Source: Rhizobium sp. 16-488-2b (lineage in GTDB: Bacteria > Pseudomonadota > Alphaproteobacteria > Rhizobiales > Rhizobiaceae). From it: 64,000 nucleotides of DNA. This document shows positions 1 through 8,048 of this stretch, piece after piece. Every line of letters starts with the position of its first letter. The first letter of the stretch is position 1. A program made the translations under genes and the position numbers. Below the pieces are notes generated by a model that had not been told where the DNA came from, did no database searches, and saw only the letters and a list, made by a program, of their open reading frames with translations. The stretch is from positions 159,024 through 223,023 of the forward strand of contig NZ_JAGHMF010000031.1 in assembly GCF_017741815.1 (NCBI RefSeq). The letters run 5' to 3'.

Positions 1-1003
1 CCGCTAGGATCGGTGCCCATGGCTTCAAAAACGCCTCGCAGATCAACGGACCGATAACTGTTCCAATCTGTGAATCAATGCCCGACATATCAAAGCCCGC
101 TGTCTCTATTACCTCGTAGCTTATCTCGCCCTCTTTGAATCGGGTGTTGAAGAAGGTCTCAACATCCAACATTTGAGGCCTGCTGGCGTCAGTGGGGATA
201 ATTAAAACATAGTGACTACCCTTCTCCGGGCGGACAGTTTCAACAAAACTGTGGAAGAAGTCGGCACCATCCACTGTATGAATTTCGAACCCAAACCTCT
301 CCTGTAGGACGCACAGCCCAAACGCATGAGGAACGATCCCGGCGCATCCCGAGGCGATGAAATAGATTGGTTGAGCCTCTGCAAATCTTGCAGCAAACGC
401 TGTTCCAGGCTCGACGCCTTTTTCTGCGGCCTTAAACAAGGCAACTGGAAGTGCCTGCAGAGATGAAATAAGAACCGGAAGTAGTGCCCAGTTCTCTCTT
501 TCCTTCAGAATGCCACCAATAAAAGACAGTATGAGCATATGGATAGCTTGGAAAGTTTGAGTTGTTTTCCCCGTGAAGAATGCCTGATGACCGAAGGAGG
601 CGAGTTTTGAGCTTGCAGATGTCGTGAAGACAACTGACTTGCAAGCCTTGTTCTTCAAGAACCCCGCTGCGTCGACAGTTTCCGGTGTCATCCCTGACTT
701 CGAAGACAACACGACAAGCGTCGCCGGATCATCCACCGCGTGCGCGTTGACCTGCAGAAGATTCACAAAGGTTGCAGACGCGTACACCTCATATCTGAGG
801 TTCCGGCTGACCTCTTCAATATAATGTTTCAGACTCTTCGCGATTGCTAGACCGGCCCCGGCAGAGACGAATAGCACGCGCTCGATTCCCGCTGACGTGG
901 CGCGTCCAGATTCAGCGACCGCTTCGAGCTGTCGGATCGTCGTGCTCAGCTGTCCAGTCATTGCAGACGCGCTTGTGGACGACGGCTCATACAGCAAATC
1001 CAT
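1..1003 (-). CDS. mas2: Mas2-like SIS-domain opine conjugase, 3' end outside window
   Basis: The frame is open from an ATG at 1003 to the window edge (334 codons seen, no stop reached). It encodes a SIS (sugar isomerase) fold protein; the phosphosugar-binding loop is SSKSGMTPET at about residues 100-109. It is clearly related to the deglycase at 36887-37870 in this window (loop SHSGSTPET). In octopine/agropine T-DNA, Mas2 conjugates glutamine with a hexose to give deoxyfructosyl glutamine, the precursor of mannopine, and its catabolic relative MocD works in the opposite direction. Its divergent pairing with a Mas1-like gene inside T-DNA makes the Mas2 assignment likely. Expression would be in the plant, not the bacterium. 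A bacterial deglycase of the same family is the alternative, but the nearby right border argues against it. Confidence 0.8.
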   Translation of the reverse strand, partial: MDLLYEPSSTSASAMTGQLSTTIRQLEAVAESGRATSAGIERVLFVSAGAGLAIAKSLKHYIEEVSRNLRYEVYASATFVNLLQVNAHAVDDPATLVVLSSKSGMTPETVDAAGFLKNKACKSVVFTTSASSKLASFGHQAFFTGKTTQTFQAIHMLILSFIGGILKERENWALLPVLISSLQALPVALFKAAEKGVEPGTAFAARFAEAQPIYFIASGCAGIVPHAFGLCVLQERFGFEIHTVDGADFFHSFVETVRPEKGSHYVLIIPTDASRPQMLDVETFFNTRFKEGEISYEVIETAGFDMSGIDSQIGTVIGPLICEAFLKPWAPILA

Positions 1004-1584
1004 TGTCTGAGATCAAGTCGCTGTTCTAGTCTAAGGTGAGTGGAACTGGTGTTTCTCTGATTTTTGAAGCGGGATGTGTCCAAGCGGAGTGCAATTTATA
1101 CCAATCAACGAGGTGGCTCACGCGTCATTTGTTGCGGTAGGTGTACCCACCTTGCTGAGCTGTCGTTTCCGTGTTGGGCCGGCCTCGAATATATAAACCG
1201 TAATTGAACGTCAGCGCTTACGCATTCCAACGTGGCAGGGAATAAGAACAGGATAGAGTTGGTGCAGGTTTGCTGGACGAATCACAAATCCCTGAACGCG
1301 GTTGGTGGACCATCTCTTTTGGGGTGCTGACGGCATAGGGGCCCAGTTTAGGTGTAAATGGCTTTTGAAGGTGGCCAGATATTACGAGTTCCCTATTCCA
1401 GCGATTAAAAGATAACGTAGGGACCATGCCAGTTGGCCAACTGACTATAAGGCTTGCATAGAAGGCTTGCATAGATCCACGCGCTTGAGGAGGTTCGTAT
1501 CTCTCACGCGCTGACCGATATTAAAAGCACCCTAGTCAGGCCATCTCTATATCGAAATAAGACTTTCAGATATCGCATCCTAGA
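1004..1584. promoter_or_regulatory. Divergent promoter region between mas2- and mas1-like genes
   Basis: 581 bp separate the two start codons. On the minus strand a TATAAATT box lies at 1100-1093, about 90 bp before the mas2-like ATG. On the plus strand a TATATAAA is at 1190-1197, far from the mas1-like start, and a weaker ATATTAAAA at 1518-1526 is about 60 bp before it. No Shine-Dalgarno sequence precedes the mas1-like ATG, as expected for a gene read in plant cells. The mas2'/mas1' pair of known T-DNAs is driven by one dual promoter of about 0.5 kb, which matches this layout. No bacterial gene was recognised here. Confidence 0.6.
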
Positions 1585-2877
1585 ATGCCGATCTCTCTCG
1601 AGTACCTCGGCCCTGCCCAAGCACCAGCCAGTGTCGGCGACTTTTATTTCCTTCGCCACGGCAAAACCGATTTGAATGAGAAAGAAGTATTCGTGCAAGG
1701 CGAGAAACATTGGGGTGTACAGGGCGCCGGCACGAACATCGGTCTAAATGAAACCGGCAAACGGCAGGCGGTCCTCGCCGGCAACGTTCTGCGCAAACTG
1801 CCCATTGGCAGTGTCGTCTGTTCGCCGCTTCTACGCGCAATCCAGACCGCTGTAATCGCTAACATCGGATGCCTCTGCTTTGAAATTGATGATGACCTCA
1901 AAGAGCGTGACTTTGGCAAGCATGAGGGCGGCTATGGGCCACTGAAGATGTTTGAGGAAAATTATCCAGATACTGAGAACACGGAGTTGTTCTCTATGCG
2001 TGTGGCAAAGGCCCTTGCCCATGCCGATACTGAAAACACACTCTTTGTTTCCCATGGAGGCGTGCTCAGGGTTGTCGCTGCACTTCTTGGCGTAGAACTT
2101 ACCAAGGAACATACGGACAACGGACGTGTTCTTCATTTCAGACGCGGGTGTCCACAGTGGACTGTAGAAATTCACCAAAGCCCGGTGATCTTGATTAGCG
2201 GTCCAAGCCGCGGCATCGGCAAAGCGATCGCGGAAAACCTGATTGTGCACGGGTACCGCATGAGCCTCGGCGCCCGGAGAGTGAAAGACCTCGAATCCGC
2301 TTTCGGACCACAGAGCGAATGGCTGCACTATGCCCGTTTCGATGCTGAGGATAACGATACAATGGCGGCATGGGTGACCGCGGCCGTCGAGAAATTCGGA
2401 AGGATCGACGGTCTCATTAACAATGCTGGTTGTGGAGAACCCGTAAATCTTGAGAAAGATATTGATTATAAGCAGTTCCATCGGCAGTGGCACATCAACT
2501 GCGTGGCTCCGCTGCGAATGACAGAGCTCTGCCTACCATATCTCTGTGAAACCGGATCTGGCCGCGTAGTTAACATCAACTCCATGTCAGGGCAGCGGGT
2601 ACTGAATCCTTTTGTCGGTTACAACATGACGAAGCATGCATTGGGAGGCCTCACCAAGACCACTCAGCACGTTGGTTGGGACCGCGGAGTGCGAGCGATA
2701 GACATCTGCCCGGGCTTTGTTGCCACCGAAATGAGTGCCTGGACTGACCTTATTTCGAGTAATGACATGATCCAGCCCAATGATATAGCCAACCTAGTTC
2801 GTGAAGCAATTGAGCGCCCAAATCGTGCGTACGTGCCGAGAAGTGAGGTCATGTGCATGAAGGAATCGATCCACTAG
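1585..2877 (+). CDS. mas1: Mas1-like mannopine synthesis reductase: histidine phosphatase-SDR fusion
   Basis: A 430-residue two-domain protein. Residues 19-190 are a histidine phosphatase (phosphoglycerate mutase) domain: RHG at 24-26, E107 in LKERDFG and the second catalytic histidine in SHGG at 156-159. Residues 200-420 are a short-chain dehydrogenase/reductase: GPSRGIG at 206-212, NNAG at 279-282, catalytic Ser in INSMSG (331-336), Y346 and K350. In mannopine biosynthesis Mas1 reduces deoxyfructosyl glutamine. Published work on octopine Ti plasmids relates the two halves of Mas1 to separate catabolic proteins, MocE and MocC, so this fusion architecture points to Mas1. The reductase half is closely similar to the single-domain SDR at 20243-20953. 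All catalytic residues look intact, so both activities may be real. There is no ribosome-binding site, consistent with expression in the plant. Confidence 0.82.
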   Translation: MPISLEYLGPAQAPASVGDFYFLRHGKTDLNEKEVFVQGEKHWGVQGAGTNIGLNETGKRQAVLAGNVLRKLPIGSVVCSPLLRAIQTAVIANIGCLCFEIDDDLKERDFGKHEGGYGPLKMFEENYPDTENTELFSMRVAKALAHADTENTLFVSHGGVLRVVAALLGVELTKEHTDNGRVLHFRRGCPQWTVEIHQSPVILISGPSRGIGKAIAENLIVHGYRMSLGARRVKDLESAFGPQSEWLHYARFDAEDNDTMAAWVTAAVEKFGRIDGLINNAGCGEPVNLEKDIDYKQFHRQWHINCVAPLRMTELCLPYLCETGSGRVVNINSMSGQRVLNPFVGYNMTKHALGGLTKTTQHVGWDRGVRAIDICPGFVATEMSAWTDLISSNDMIQPNDIANLVREAIERPNRAYVPRSEVMCMKESIH

Positions 2878-2941
2878 TATGGCATGAAGATAATGTTTGC
2901 GTGTATTTTACTTATGTATTGTGCCGTGGCAGATGCTTTGT

Positions 2942-2947
2942 AATAAA
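2942..2947 (+). terminator. AATAAA polyadenylation signal after mas1-like gene
   Basis: AATAAA lies 65 bp past the stop codon in AT-rich, T-rich sequence. Plant-expressed T-DNA genes carry eukaryotic polyadenylation signals of this kind. A chance occurrence in AT-rich DNA cannot be excluded. Confidence 0.5.
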
Positions 2948-3435
2948 AGTTTGTTAAATATCATTTCTTTTTGAGTAAATATTTCTCATTCGCCGATTAT
3001 GCGTAGTGTTAAATTGAGGGGTCTTTTTAATTAGATGATTTAGCTTAGAGATAGGACACTCTGATGAATTCAGATTCATCGATCCGTCTCTTCGATGGAG
3101 CGCTGGTCCTCTAATCTTTCAGACAAAAAAATTCGGCAGTGATATCGCCGCGTATCATTAGGAATCGCTCACGCACAGCTGTCCTGTTGCGGCCTCTGCA
3201 TACTTCCGGGACGGCACTTTGGATTGTCCCCGCACGTCGCTGTCATCTGACCTGCCTGAAGTGCTCAGCGAAGTGGGCAGGATCTTCAGCTGTCGGATAT
3301 CGGGGGGCTCGTTTGATGAGTCGGAAATAGCCCTCGGTATCCAACAACTCCTTACGCCGAATTTACGGGCGTCTCTTACTTTATATGTCAGAGGCGCCAC
3401 TTGCGCTCAAAGCAGGACATTTCTTATATTAGTGC
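2948..3435. other. Non-coding T-DNA margin
   Basis: I see no convincing gene in this stretch. The first 150 bp are strongly AT-rich, the rest is mixed. Short open frames exist on both strands (for example 3219-3467) but show no recognisable domain and no ribosome-binding site. In known T-DNAs the space between the last gene and the right border is commonly non-coding. Confidence 0.5.
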
Positions 3436-3460
3436 TGACAGGATATATTCCGTTGTCGGC
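3436..3460 (+). other. T-DNA right border repeat (25 bp)
   Basis: The repeat begins with TGACAGGATATAT, identical to the conserved left part of Agrobacterium border repeats, and continues with GTTGT at 3452-3456, as in known TR right borders. The last bases (CGGC) differ from the usual TAAAC-like end. With the T-DNA genes on its left in this orientation it is a right border: VirD1/VirD2 would nick after base 3438 and T-strand synthesis would run leftward. A GT-rich overdrive-like stretch at about 3472-3480 is weak. 3461-3636 holds no recognisable gene. Confidence 0.85.
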
Positions 3461-3636
3461 TAAATAAATTCGTTTGTACGTGCCTGCCTTTGGATGTGCA
3501 ATGTCTATTTTCGCCCTGAACACAAAGCGAGAAAATTAGTTCATTAGTTCACACGTTCGTTCGTAAGCCCACGGTGAAGGCCGTCTTGCGATGATGAGCT
3601 GCTGACTGCCAATCCTAATGGTAACACTAGGAGTAG

Positions 3637-3942
3637 TCATATGACGATGCATCCAATTCTCGTCGCCACGCGTTCCGCAGCGATCTCGTCTTCGGTGGCG
3701 TCGGCTTCAAGCTCTTCGAGCTGCAATTCCATTTGCTCGATCAGCCGGGCGCGGCGCTCCGCGCTCAGGCCGTACTGCTCGCGAAGCATCTTGGCGATCT
3801 CGAGCTTGAGATGCCGGATCATCGCTAAGACGTCGTCAGGACCGCGCGCACCTGTGCGAGGTCGGCCTCGGCAGAGGCGGCACGCGCTTCCGATGTCGCA
3901 AGAGCGGCGCGGTCTGGCTATCTCCGAAGCAGCATCATCCAT
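3637..3942 (-). pseudogene. tnpC: IS66 transposase TnpC, N-terminal remnant
   Basis: The frame contains the coiled-coil start of IS66-family TnpC: residues from IRHLKLEIAK through ERRARLIEQMELQLEELEA to ATEDEIAAE match the family's N-terminal region. The first 40 residues are scrambled by a frameshift (the expected alanine-rich heptads are replaced by Arg/Gly/Cys-rich sequence). The catalytic DDE part is absent: the frame simply ends at 3637. Together with tnpB and tnpA upstream it forms the usual IS66 order A-B-C on the minus strand, but the element is truncated. Confidence 0.8.
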
Positions 3943-4001
3943 GGCCTAAAGCTACCATGGCGCATGCCGAAAGCCCAACAAAAACAGAGGAATGCAGGCG
4001 A

Positions 4002-4321
4002 TCAGTCTGCCTTCGAAGGTCGTTGCGTCCAGCGCGGGTTGCGCTAGTCGATTCAGCCGAGCTGCGCCGCCGACACCGGCAAGGCGGAGCCATTCTGGTG
4101 ACTGGCCAGACGAACTTCCCAGCTTCCAGCCGCTTCAGGTAAAGCGCCATGCCGACGCCGTCATGCCAGAGGACTTTGATCAGGTCACCCTTGCGCCCCC
4201 GGAAGCAGAAGACCTCACCGCCATGAGGATCGCGGCCAGACCTTGCTGAACCTTCAGCGCCAGGCTGTTCATGCCGCAACGCATGTCCGTCACCCCGCCC
4301 GCGATCCACAAACGCGATCAT
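4002..4321 (-). pseudogene. tnpB: IS66 accessory protein TnpB, frameshifted and internally deleted
   Basis: The diagnostic TnpB core, FRGRKGDLIKVLWHDGVGM, is intact. The expected start VTDMRCGMNSLALKVQQGL is in another frame, so about one base has been lost near 4237 (between QQGL and RDPHGG). Near 4040-4070 the C-terminal sequence again changes frame and has TGA and TAG where the family has LEGIDW, before the ancestral end RPSKAD and stop at 4002-4004. The start codon overlaps the stop of tnpA, the normal IS66 coupling. The gene cannot make a full-length product. Confidence 0.82.
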
Positions 4322-4665
4322 GACCCATTCACAACGGGCAACAGGCGGGCAAGAATGGTCGGATCAAGCGAGGCTGGGATCGTCAACCGTCGGCCATTCG
4401 GCAGGCCGATCTCGATCGTCTTGTCGTTTTCAAATCGCGGCGATGAGGCTACCTCGCAAGATGCCGCCGCCGGTGGCGAAACCGCAAGCGGCACGAAGCC
4501 CGTTATAGCGGAACTGCCCAGAAGACCACTACGGTATTCCCGACGCCAACGGGTCAACAATGACCGTGACAATCCATATCGCCGCGCCGCCACCGAACCC
4601 TGCCGAAAGCCTTGTAGACTTTCCCCGACGATCCGAACCTTCTCTTCGTCCGACCAATCGACCAA
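4318..4665 (-). CDS. tnpA: IS66 family TnpA (helix-turn-helix protein)
   Basis: 115 residues with an N-terminal helix-turn-helix of the IS66 TnpA type (WSDEEKVRIVGESL, then ARRYGLSRSLLTRWRREYR) and the characteristic C-terminal IEIGLPNGRRLTIPASLD. The frame is open and of normal length for the family, so this is the only IS66 gene of the group that appears intact. Its partners tnpB and tnpC are broken, so the element should be immobile unless helped in trans. Sequence upstream (4666-4904) shows no terminal repeat I can define. Confidence 0.78.
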   Translation of the reverse strand: MVDWSDEEKVRIVGESLQGFRQGSVAARRYGLSRSLLTRWRREYRSGLLGSSAITGFVPLAVSPPAAASCEVASSPRFENDKTIEIGLPNGRRLTIPASLDPTILARLLPVVNGS

Positions 4666-4904
4666 TCCCGTCGGCGACCAGGATCGTCGACGGGCAAAAC
4701 CTCAATGGGGGAAATGATTGTAGCACATGACATAAGGCATGGATTTAAAGCCAATCAGCAAGTCAGGACAGACGGCCTTCGCCGGACGGATACGACCATA
4801 AAACGCATGCCAGCGGTGATGGAACTCGACTTCTTCCCCGAGGTGGGCAGAATGTCCGGTAGATGGCTCTCGGAATAAAGGCATGGCCATTCGCCGGTTC
4901 CTAG

Positions 4905-5090
4905 CGCGGAGATGAGTGCGCCGCCTTCATGTATTCCCTGACCGTCACCATCAAGATGAACGATATCGATCCGCAGGCCTGGCTGGCCAGCGCGCTCGCT
5001 CGCATGCCCGGCATTCCCGTCTCACCGCTGCCGGAACTCCTGCCCTGGAACTGGTCCGCCACAGGCTACGCTCGGCAGGTTGCAGCCTGA
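4905..5090 (+). pseudogene. tnpC: IS66 TnpC C-terminal fragment
   Basis: The plus strand encodes AAFMYSLTVT followed by MNDIDPQAWLASALARMPG and LPELLPWNW, the hallmark C-terminal (IS66 C-terminal element) domain of TnpC. The frame is closed by TAG at 4902-4904, so only the last 60 or so codons remain. It lies in the opposite orientation to the tnpABC remnant at 3637-4665 and so represents either a second IS66 copy or an inverted piece of the same one. Its TGA overlaps the ATG of the next gene. Confidence 0.78.
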
Positions 5091-5389
5091 TGGCGCGCCC
5101 GACGCATGTCTACACGATCGACTACGTCGCCAGGCTGATCGGCGAGAACCTCGAACTTCTCCAGGAAATCGCCAGCAACTCGGACAACATCGACTACGGC
5201 GAGATGATCCATGCCTACGATGGAACCGAAGAGGGCATCACCACCTTCACCGAACGAGGCGTCGAGAGCCTGAAGGAGTTTCTCGCCGATATCCGCGCCT
5301 TGGATGGCGGTGTCCGGCAATTCCTCGTCGACGAGCAATGCGATCCAGAAAAGATCGAACGCATCATGGCGGACGAAGCGAAATCATAA
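5090..5389 (+). CDS. Small IS66-associated protein of unknown function
   Basis: 99 residues, highly acidic, without transmembrane segments or a domain I can name. The start ATG overlaps the stop of the IS66 tnpC fragment (TGATG), which indicates translational coupling to the transposase. Small genes in this position are a common passenger of rhizobial IS66 copies; that is my recollection of the family context, not something the sequence proves. The frame is open and undamaged although the transposase is reduced to its tail. Confidence 0.6.
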   Translation: MARPTHVYTIDYVARLIGENLELLQEIASNSDNIDYGEMIHAYDGTEEGITTFTERGVESLKEFLADIRALDGGVRQFLVDEQCDPEKIERIMADEAKS

Positions 5390-5407
5390 GCCCCGCGGCT
5401 TTCCCCT

Positions 5408-5425
5408 GCTTCCGATTACCCACAT
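5408..5425 (+). repeat. Left terminal inverted repeat of the IS4-family element
   Basis: 18 bp, exact reverse complement of 6938-6955. Confidence 0.85.
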
Positions 5426-6862
5426 TGTCGGCGAGTTGCGATGGAGATGCCGAAGGCGATGTCATTGAGGCGTGCCAGGCCTCGCCATACGACCATGTTT
5501 CCGGGAGGAGGATCGTGCTTACGAGCGAGATAGCCACCGAGCATGGCGATCTGGAGCAAATAGGAGGCAAGGGTCCTGCGCAGGATGCGCGGCGTGGGGC
5601 GCGCTGCATCGATGCTGTCGAGTGTCACGATTTCAGCCGGGGTAAAGAATTGTCTCCGGTTCCGCCTCGGGCTTTTCCCGTGCAGACATGGTGAGGAAAA
5701 ATATCCGCCAGCTGACCACCGCAATGAGGGCAAGGAACTTCGCCAATCGATCTGCGGTCTCGAGCCTTGCCTTTTCGGCGCCGCAGCCGGATTTCATCAC
5801 CTTGTGAAAGACCTCGACTTTCCAGCGCAAGGCGTACCATTCAAGTTTCTCGATGGCGGCGGTGATATCGCCGACCGGCAGATTGGTCACCAGCTTCCAG
5901 TCGATCGGCGCACGGTCCTCCGGCGGGTTGATCTCAAGAGCATGGATGTAGGTGAGAAGCTGGGGCGTAGCGCTTCCGCTTACCTTTGGGTGGCAGGGTT
6001 TCGATAGTGGCAAATTTCACATGTAGGTTCGCGATTTCGTTCTGGCCGATCTTGACACAATGGCATCCGACCCAAGGTGCAGCCGAGAGCTGGGCGAAGA
6101 CCCGATGCGCTCCCTGTTTCGGCTCAGGGCCCGTCGGCTCGGTCGCCAACCGGTTGGTCTGCACCCGCACCAGAAAGCGTGTGCTGAGATCCTGCGCGAG
6201 GCAGAACAGTTCGTAGATATCGCTCTCGCGGTCGGCCACATGCACACAGCGTTCCGGTGCGTCGATGAGCGCCATGGACTGGCGCAGATTCTCAAGCCAA
6301 CGATAGCTTTCCTTCGTCTCGATCGGAACGCGCGTGAGATTGACATGGCGCTTGAGCGTCCAGGTTCCCTTGTACTTCGTACGTGTTCAGAATTTCGCTG
6401 CCGTCAACCCAAGTGGCGTGCCTTCCAGTGTCAACGCCAGGCTCGAATGCATCAACATGCCACATAACGTTACCGGGTAGGACCGCCCCGCTTTATAAGC
6501 TCCGGCGTTAATGGTCTTGGTGAAGCCGATCTTGCCCAGCCTCGTACGGCTGTAAGTGAACTCAGTGGTGTCCTGCACGACAACGATCGGACCTTCACTG
6601 TCTGCGCAGCGCCTAGCGGTCGTAGCGAAATGGCCAGCCAGCACGCCGTGCTTTGTGACGCGAGGATTGTCAAAGAACCGGTAGGCCGCTTTCGTCGCGG
6701 CCCAGTCACCACATGCCGCCGGGATGGGGTGTGACCAGTCGCTGACATTATCTGGTCAAGCAGCCGGTGCATCCGGCGCGCCAGGCGTTTGTCTGGCAGA
6801 CCCGATGATATGATCTCATCGCCAAGCCAGCCCACTCCACCAGCTTCCGTATCCTCGCTCAT
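5416..6862 (-). pseudogene. IS4-family transposase, multiply disrupted
   Basis: Reading across frames restores a normal Tn5-type transposase: start MSEDTEAGGVGWLGDEI, then GDWAATKAAYRFFDNP, QDTTEFTYSRTRLGKIG, DRESDIYELFCLAQDL, the WKLVTNLPV motif, YALRWKVEVFHKVMKSGC (the YREK-like region) and a C-terminal VVWRGLARLNDIAFG. Disruptions seen: a frameshift near 6737, an in-frame TGA near 6385 where Trp is expected (AAKF-stop-TRTKYKG), a frameshift near 5980 and another near 5640. At least four lesions mean the loss of function is old. Confidence 0.85.
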
Positions 6863-6937
6863 CTACGACGCCTCCGTGATTCGGCGTCACAGACAGAATC
6901 ACAGACGATTCATCGGAGGCAACCTCGTCTGCAGCAG

Positions 6938-6955
6938 ATGTGGGTAATCGGAAGC
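6938..6955 (-). repeat. Right terminal inverted repeat of the IS4-family element
   Basis: 18 bp, exact reverse complement of 5408-5425, about 75 bp upstream of the transposase start. Confidence 0.85.
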
Positions 6956-7102
6956 TTCCCCGGATGGATACAGACAACAGGTCTCTTAGCGGACAGGGTG
7001 TGGTTGGAATGAGCTCTATCGTCTCAGGCGTCGCCGGAATTTAAAAATAGATTTCATGTTCACGGTAGTGCTTTCTCGGCAAAGCAGACAAGTGTTTTGC
7101 TG

Positions 7103-7963
7103 TTAATCCTCCGATTGAGAAAGGAAATCCTCCAGGAACGGCGCGATCACCAAATCATCAACGAGAGCGGAATATTTTTCTCGATCTTCCTCCGCTAGTC
7201 CCTCATCAGTTATGATGCGCTTGATCTGCTCGATTGGGACGACGCTGTAGATCTTGCGGCTGCCAAACTTGCTACTATCGATGATCAAGGTCGTTTCCAT
7301 GGCAGCATTGACCATCGCTCGCTGAAGCTGCACTAAGTCCAATGAGGTATCGGTCGGTCCTGTCGTATCCACGGCATGAGTGCAGAGGAAGAAATGGTCG
7401 CAATTCAGTTCGCGAACGAATTTGGTGCTTGTTTCTCCAAGGAGCACATAGGCACCGTGCCGGCAACTCCCGCCGGGCACCACGACTGAAATTGGATCCT
7501 TGTTAGCGAGAATTGCGGCGACTTGAACATCGTTGGTGATGACAGTCAGCGGGATGCCAAGCTCAGCTATCGCATGCGCCAGATGGTGTGAGGTCGACTT
7601 TGAATCGATCAGGACACTCTGCCCCGGCTGCAAGATGCTTGCCGCCGCTTTCGCAATCGCTCTTTTTTCCTCTACCGACGTGTTCTTCGCTTCTTCAGTC
7701 CGCTGTTCATAAGTAGTGTTTTGCCGAGTTCGGACAGCTCCACCGTGCGTCCTCTTGAGCAAGCCCTCCGAAGCGAGCAGATCAAGATCCCGTCTGATGG
7801 TCGAAATTGACGCATTCAGGCGCCGAGCAAGATCCTGCGTCGAGGCGACGGAATTGGCAGAAAACCAATCCATGATCTTCGCTCGCCGTTCTGCAGGAAG
7901 AAAATCCTCGTCCTGGGCTATATCCTTGTCGTTCAAGCGCGCTCTCGCTTTTCTCAATGCCAT
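7103..7963 (-). CDS. DeoR-family transcriptional repressor
   Basis: 286 residues. An N-terminal DeoR helix-turn-helix (AERRAKIMDWFSANSVASTQDLARRLNASISTIRRDLDLL, then HGGAVRTR) is followed by a DeoRC sensor domain that binds phosphosugar-like effectors in characterised relatives (IDSKSTSHHLA, then the TNDVQVA and PGGSCRHGAYVLLG stretches). The start ATG at 7963 gives a 25-residue leader before the HTH, somewhat long for the family. It lies downstream of the ridA-like gene on the same strand, but a hairpin at 8016-8038 separates them. It probably controls the adjacent transporter and opine-type catabolic genes; candidate operators are at 8620-8720 and 21110-21190. Published mannityl-opine regions have a dedicated repressor in a comparable position. 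Confidence 0.85.
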   Translation of the reverse strand: MALRKARARLNDKDIAQDEDFLPAERRAKIMDWFSANSVASTQDLARRLNASISTIRRDLDLLASEGLLKRTHGGAVRTRQNTTYEQRTEEAKNTSVEEKRAIAKAAASILQPGQSVLIDSKSTSHHLAHAIAELGIPLTVITNDVQVAAILANKDPISVVVPGGSCRHGAYVLLGETSTKFVRELNCDHFFLCTHAVDTTGPTDTSLDLVQLQRAMVNAAMETTLIIDSSKFGSRKIYSVVPIEQIKRIITDEGLAEEDREKYSALVDDLVIAPFLEDFLSQSED

Positions 7964-8015
7964 GGTCGTTTACTACGCGAGAAATCGGATCGATAAAAGG
8001 TTTCTTTAAAGTGGG

Positions 8016-8038
8016 GAAGGCCGGACTAGCCGGCCTTC
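8016..8038 (-). terminator. Hairpin terminator after the ridA-like gene
   Basis: GAAGGCCGG and CCGGCCTTC form a perfect 9-bp stem around a 5-nt loop, 11 bp past the stop of the ridA-like gene on the minus strand. No long T tract follows, so it may be an attenuator rather than a full terminator. Confidence 0.6.
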
Positions 8039-8048
8039 AGACTTAAAA

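Larger units (their letters stand above)
1..3438. mobile_element. Right end of a T-DNA (continues beyond the left window edge)
   Basis: This segment carries two divergent mannityl-opine synthesis-type genes and ends at a border repeat at 3436-3460. By established knowledge VirD2 cuts after the third base of the border, so the transferred DNA would end at 3438. The interval is more AT-rich outside the genes than the neighbouring plasmid DNA, and it has a plant-style AATAAA after the rightward gene. The left border and any further T-DNA genes lie outside the window. The arrangement of a Mas2-like and a Mas1-like gene back to back is the one known from the TR-DNA of octopine/agropine-type plasmids. 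Confidence 0.8.
5408..6955 (-). mobile_element. IS4-family insertion sequence, defective
   Basis: A 1548-bp element bounded by a perfect 18-bp terminal inverted repeat: GCTTCCGATTACCCACAT at 5408-5425 and its reverse complement at 6938-6955. The interior is filled by one minus-strand transposase gene with several inactivating changes. The left flank (CTTTCCCC) and right flank (CTTCCCC) resemble each other, but I cannot define a clean target-site duplication. Size and gene length fit the Tn5-like branch of IS4. The ends look intact, so the element could still be moved by a related transposase. Confidence 0.82.

Noticed and set aside
1096..1103. GntR half-site TATACCAA upstream of the Mas2-like gene
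   Set aside because: Only one half of the 14-bp palindrome is present, and the gene is predicted to be expressed in the plant.
3139..3467. Possible small genes in the T-DNA margin
   Set aside because: Products on either strand show no recognisable motif; the region is expected to be non-coding near the border.
3461..3560. Overdrive sequence next to the right border
   Set aside because: Only short GTTTGT-like matches at about 3472-3480; too weak to call against the known overdrive consensus.
5399..6964. Target-site duplication of the IS4 element
   Set aside because: Flanks CTTTCCCC and CTTCCCC are similar but not identical and abut the repeats unevenly.
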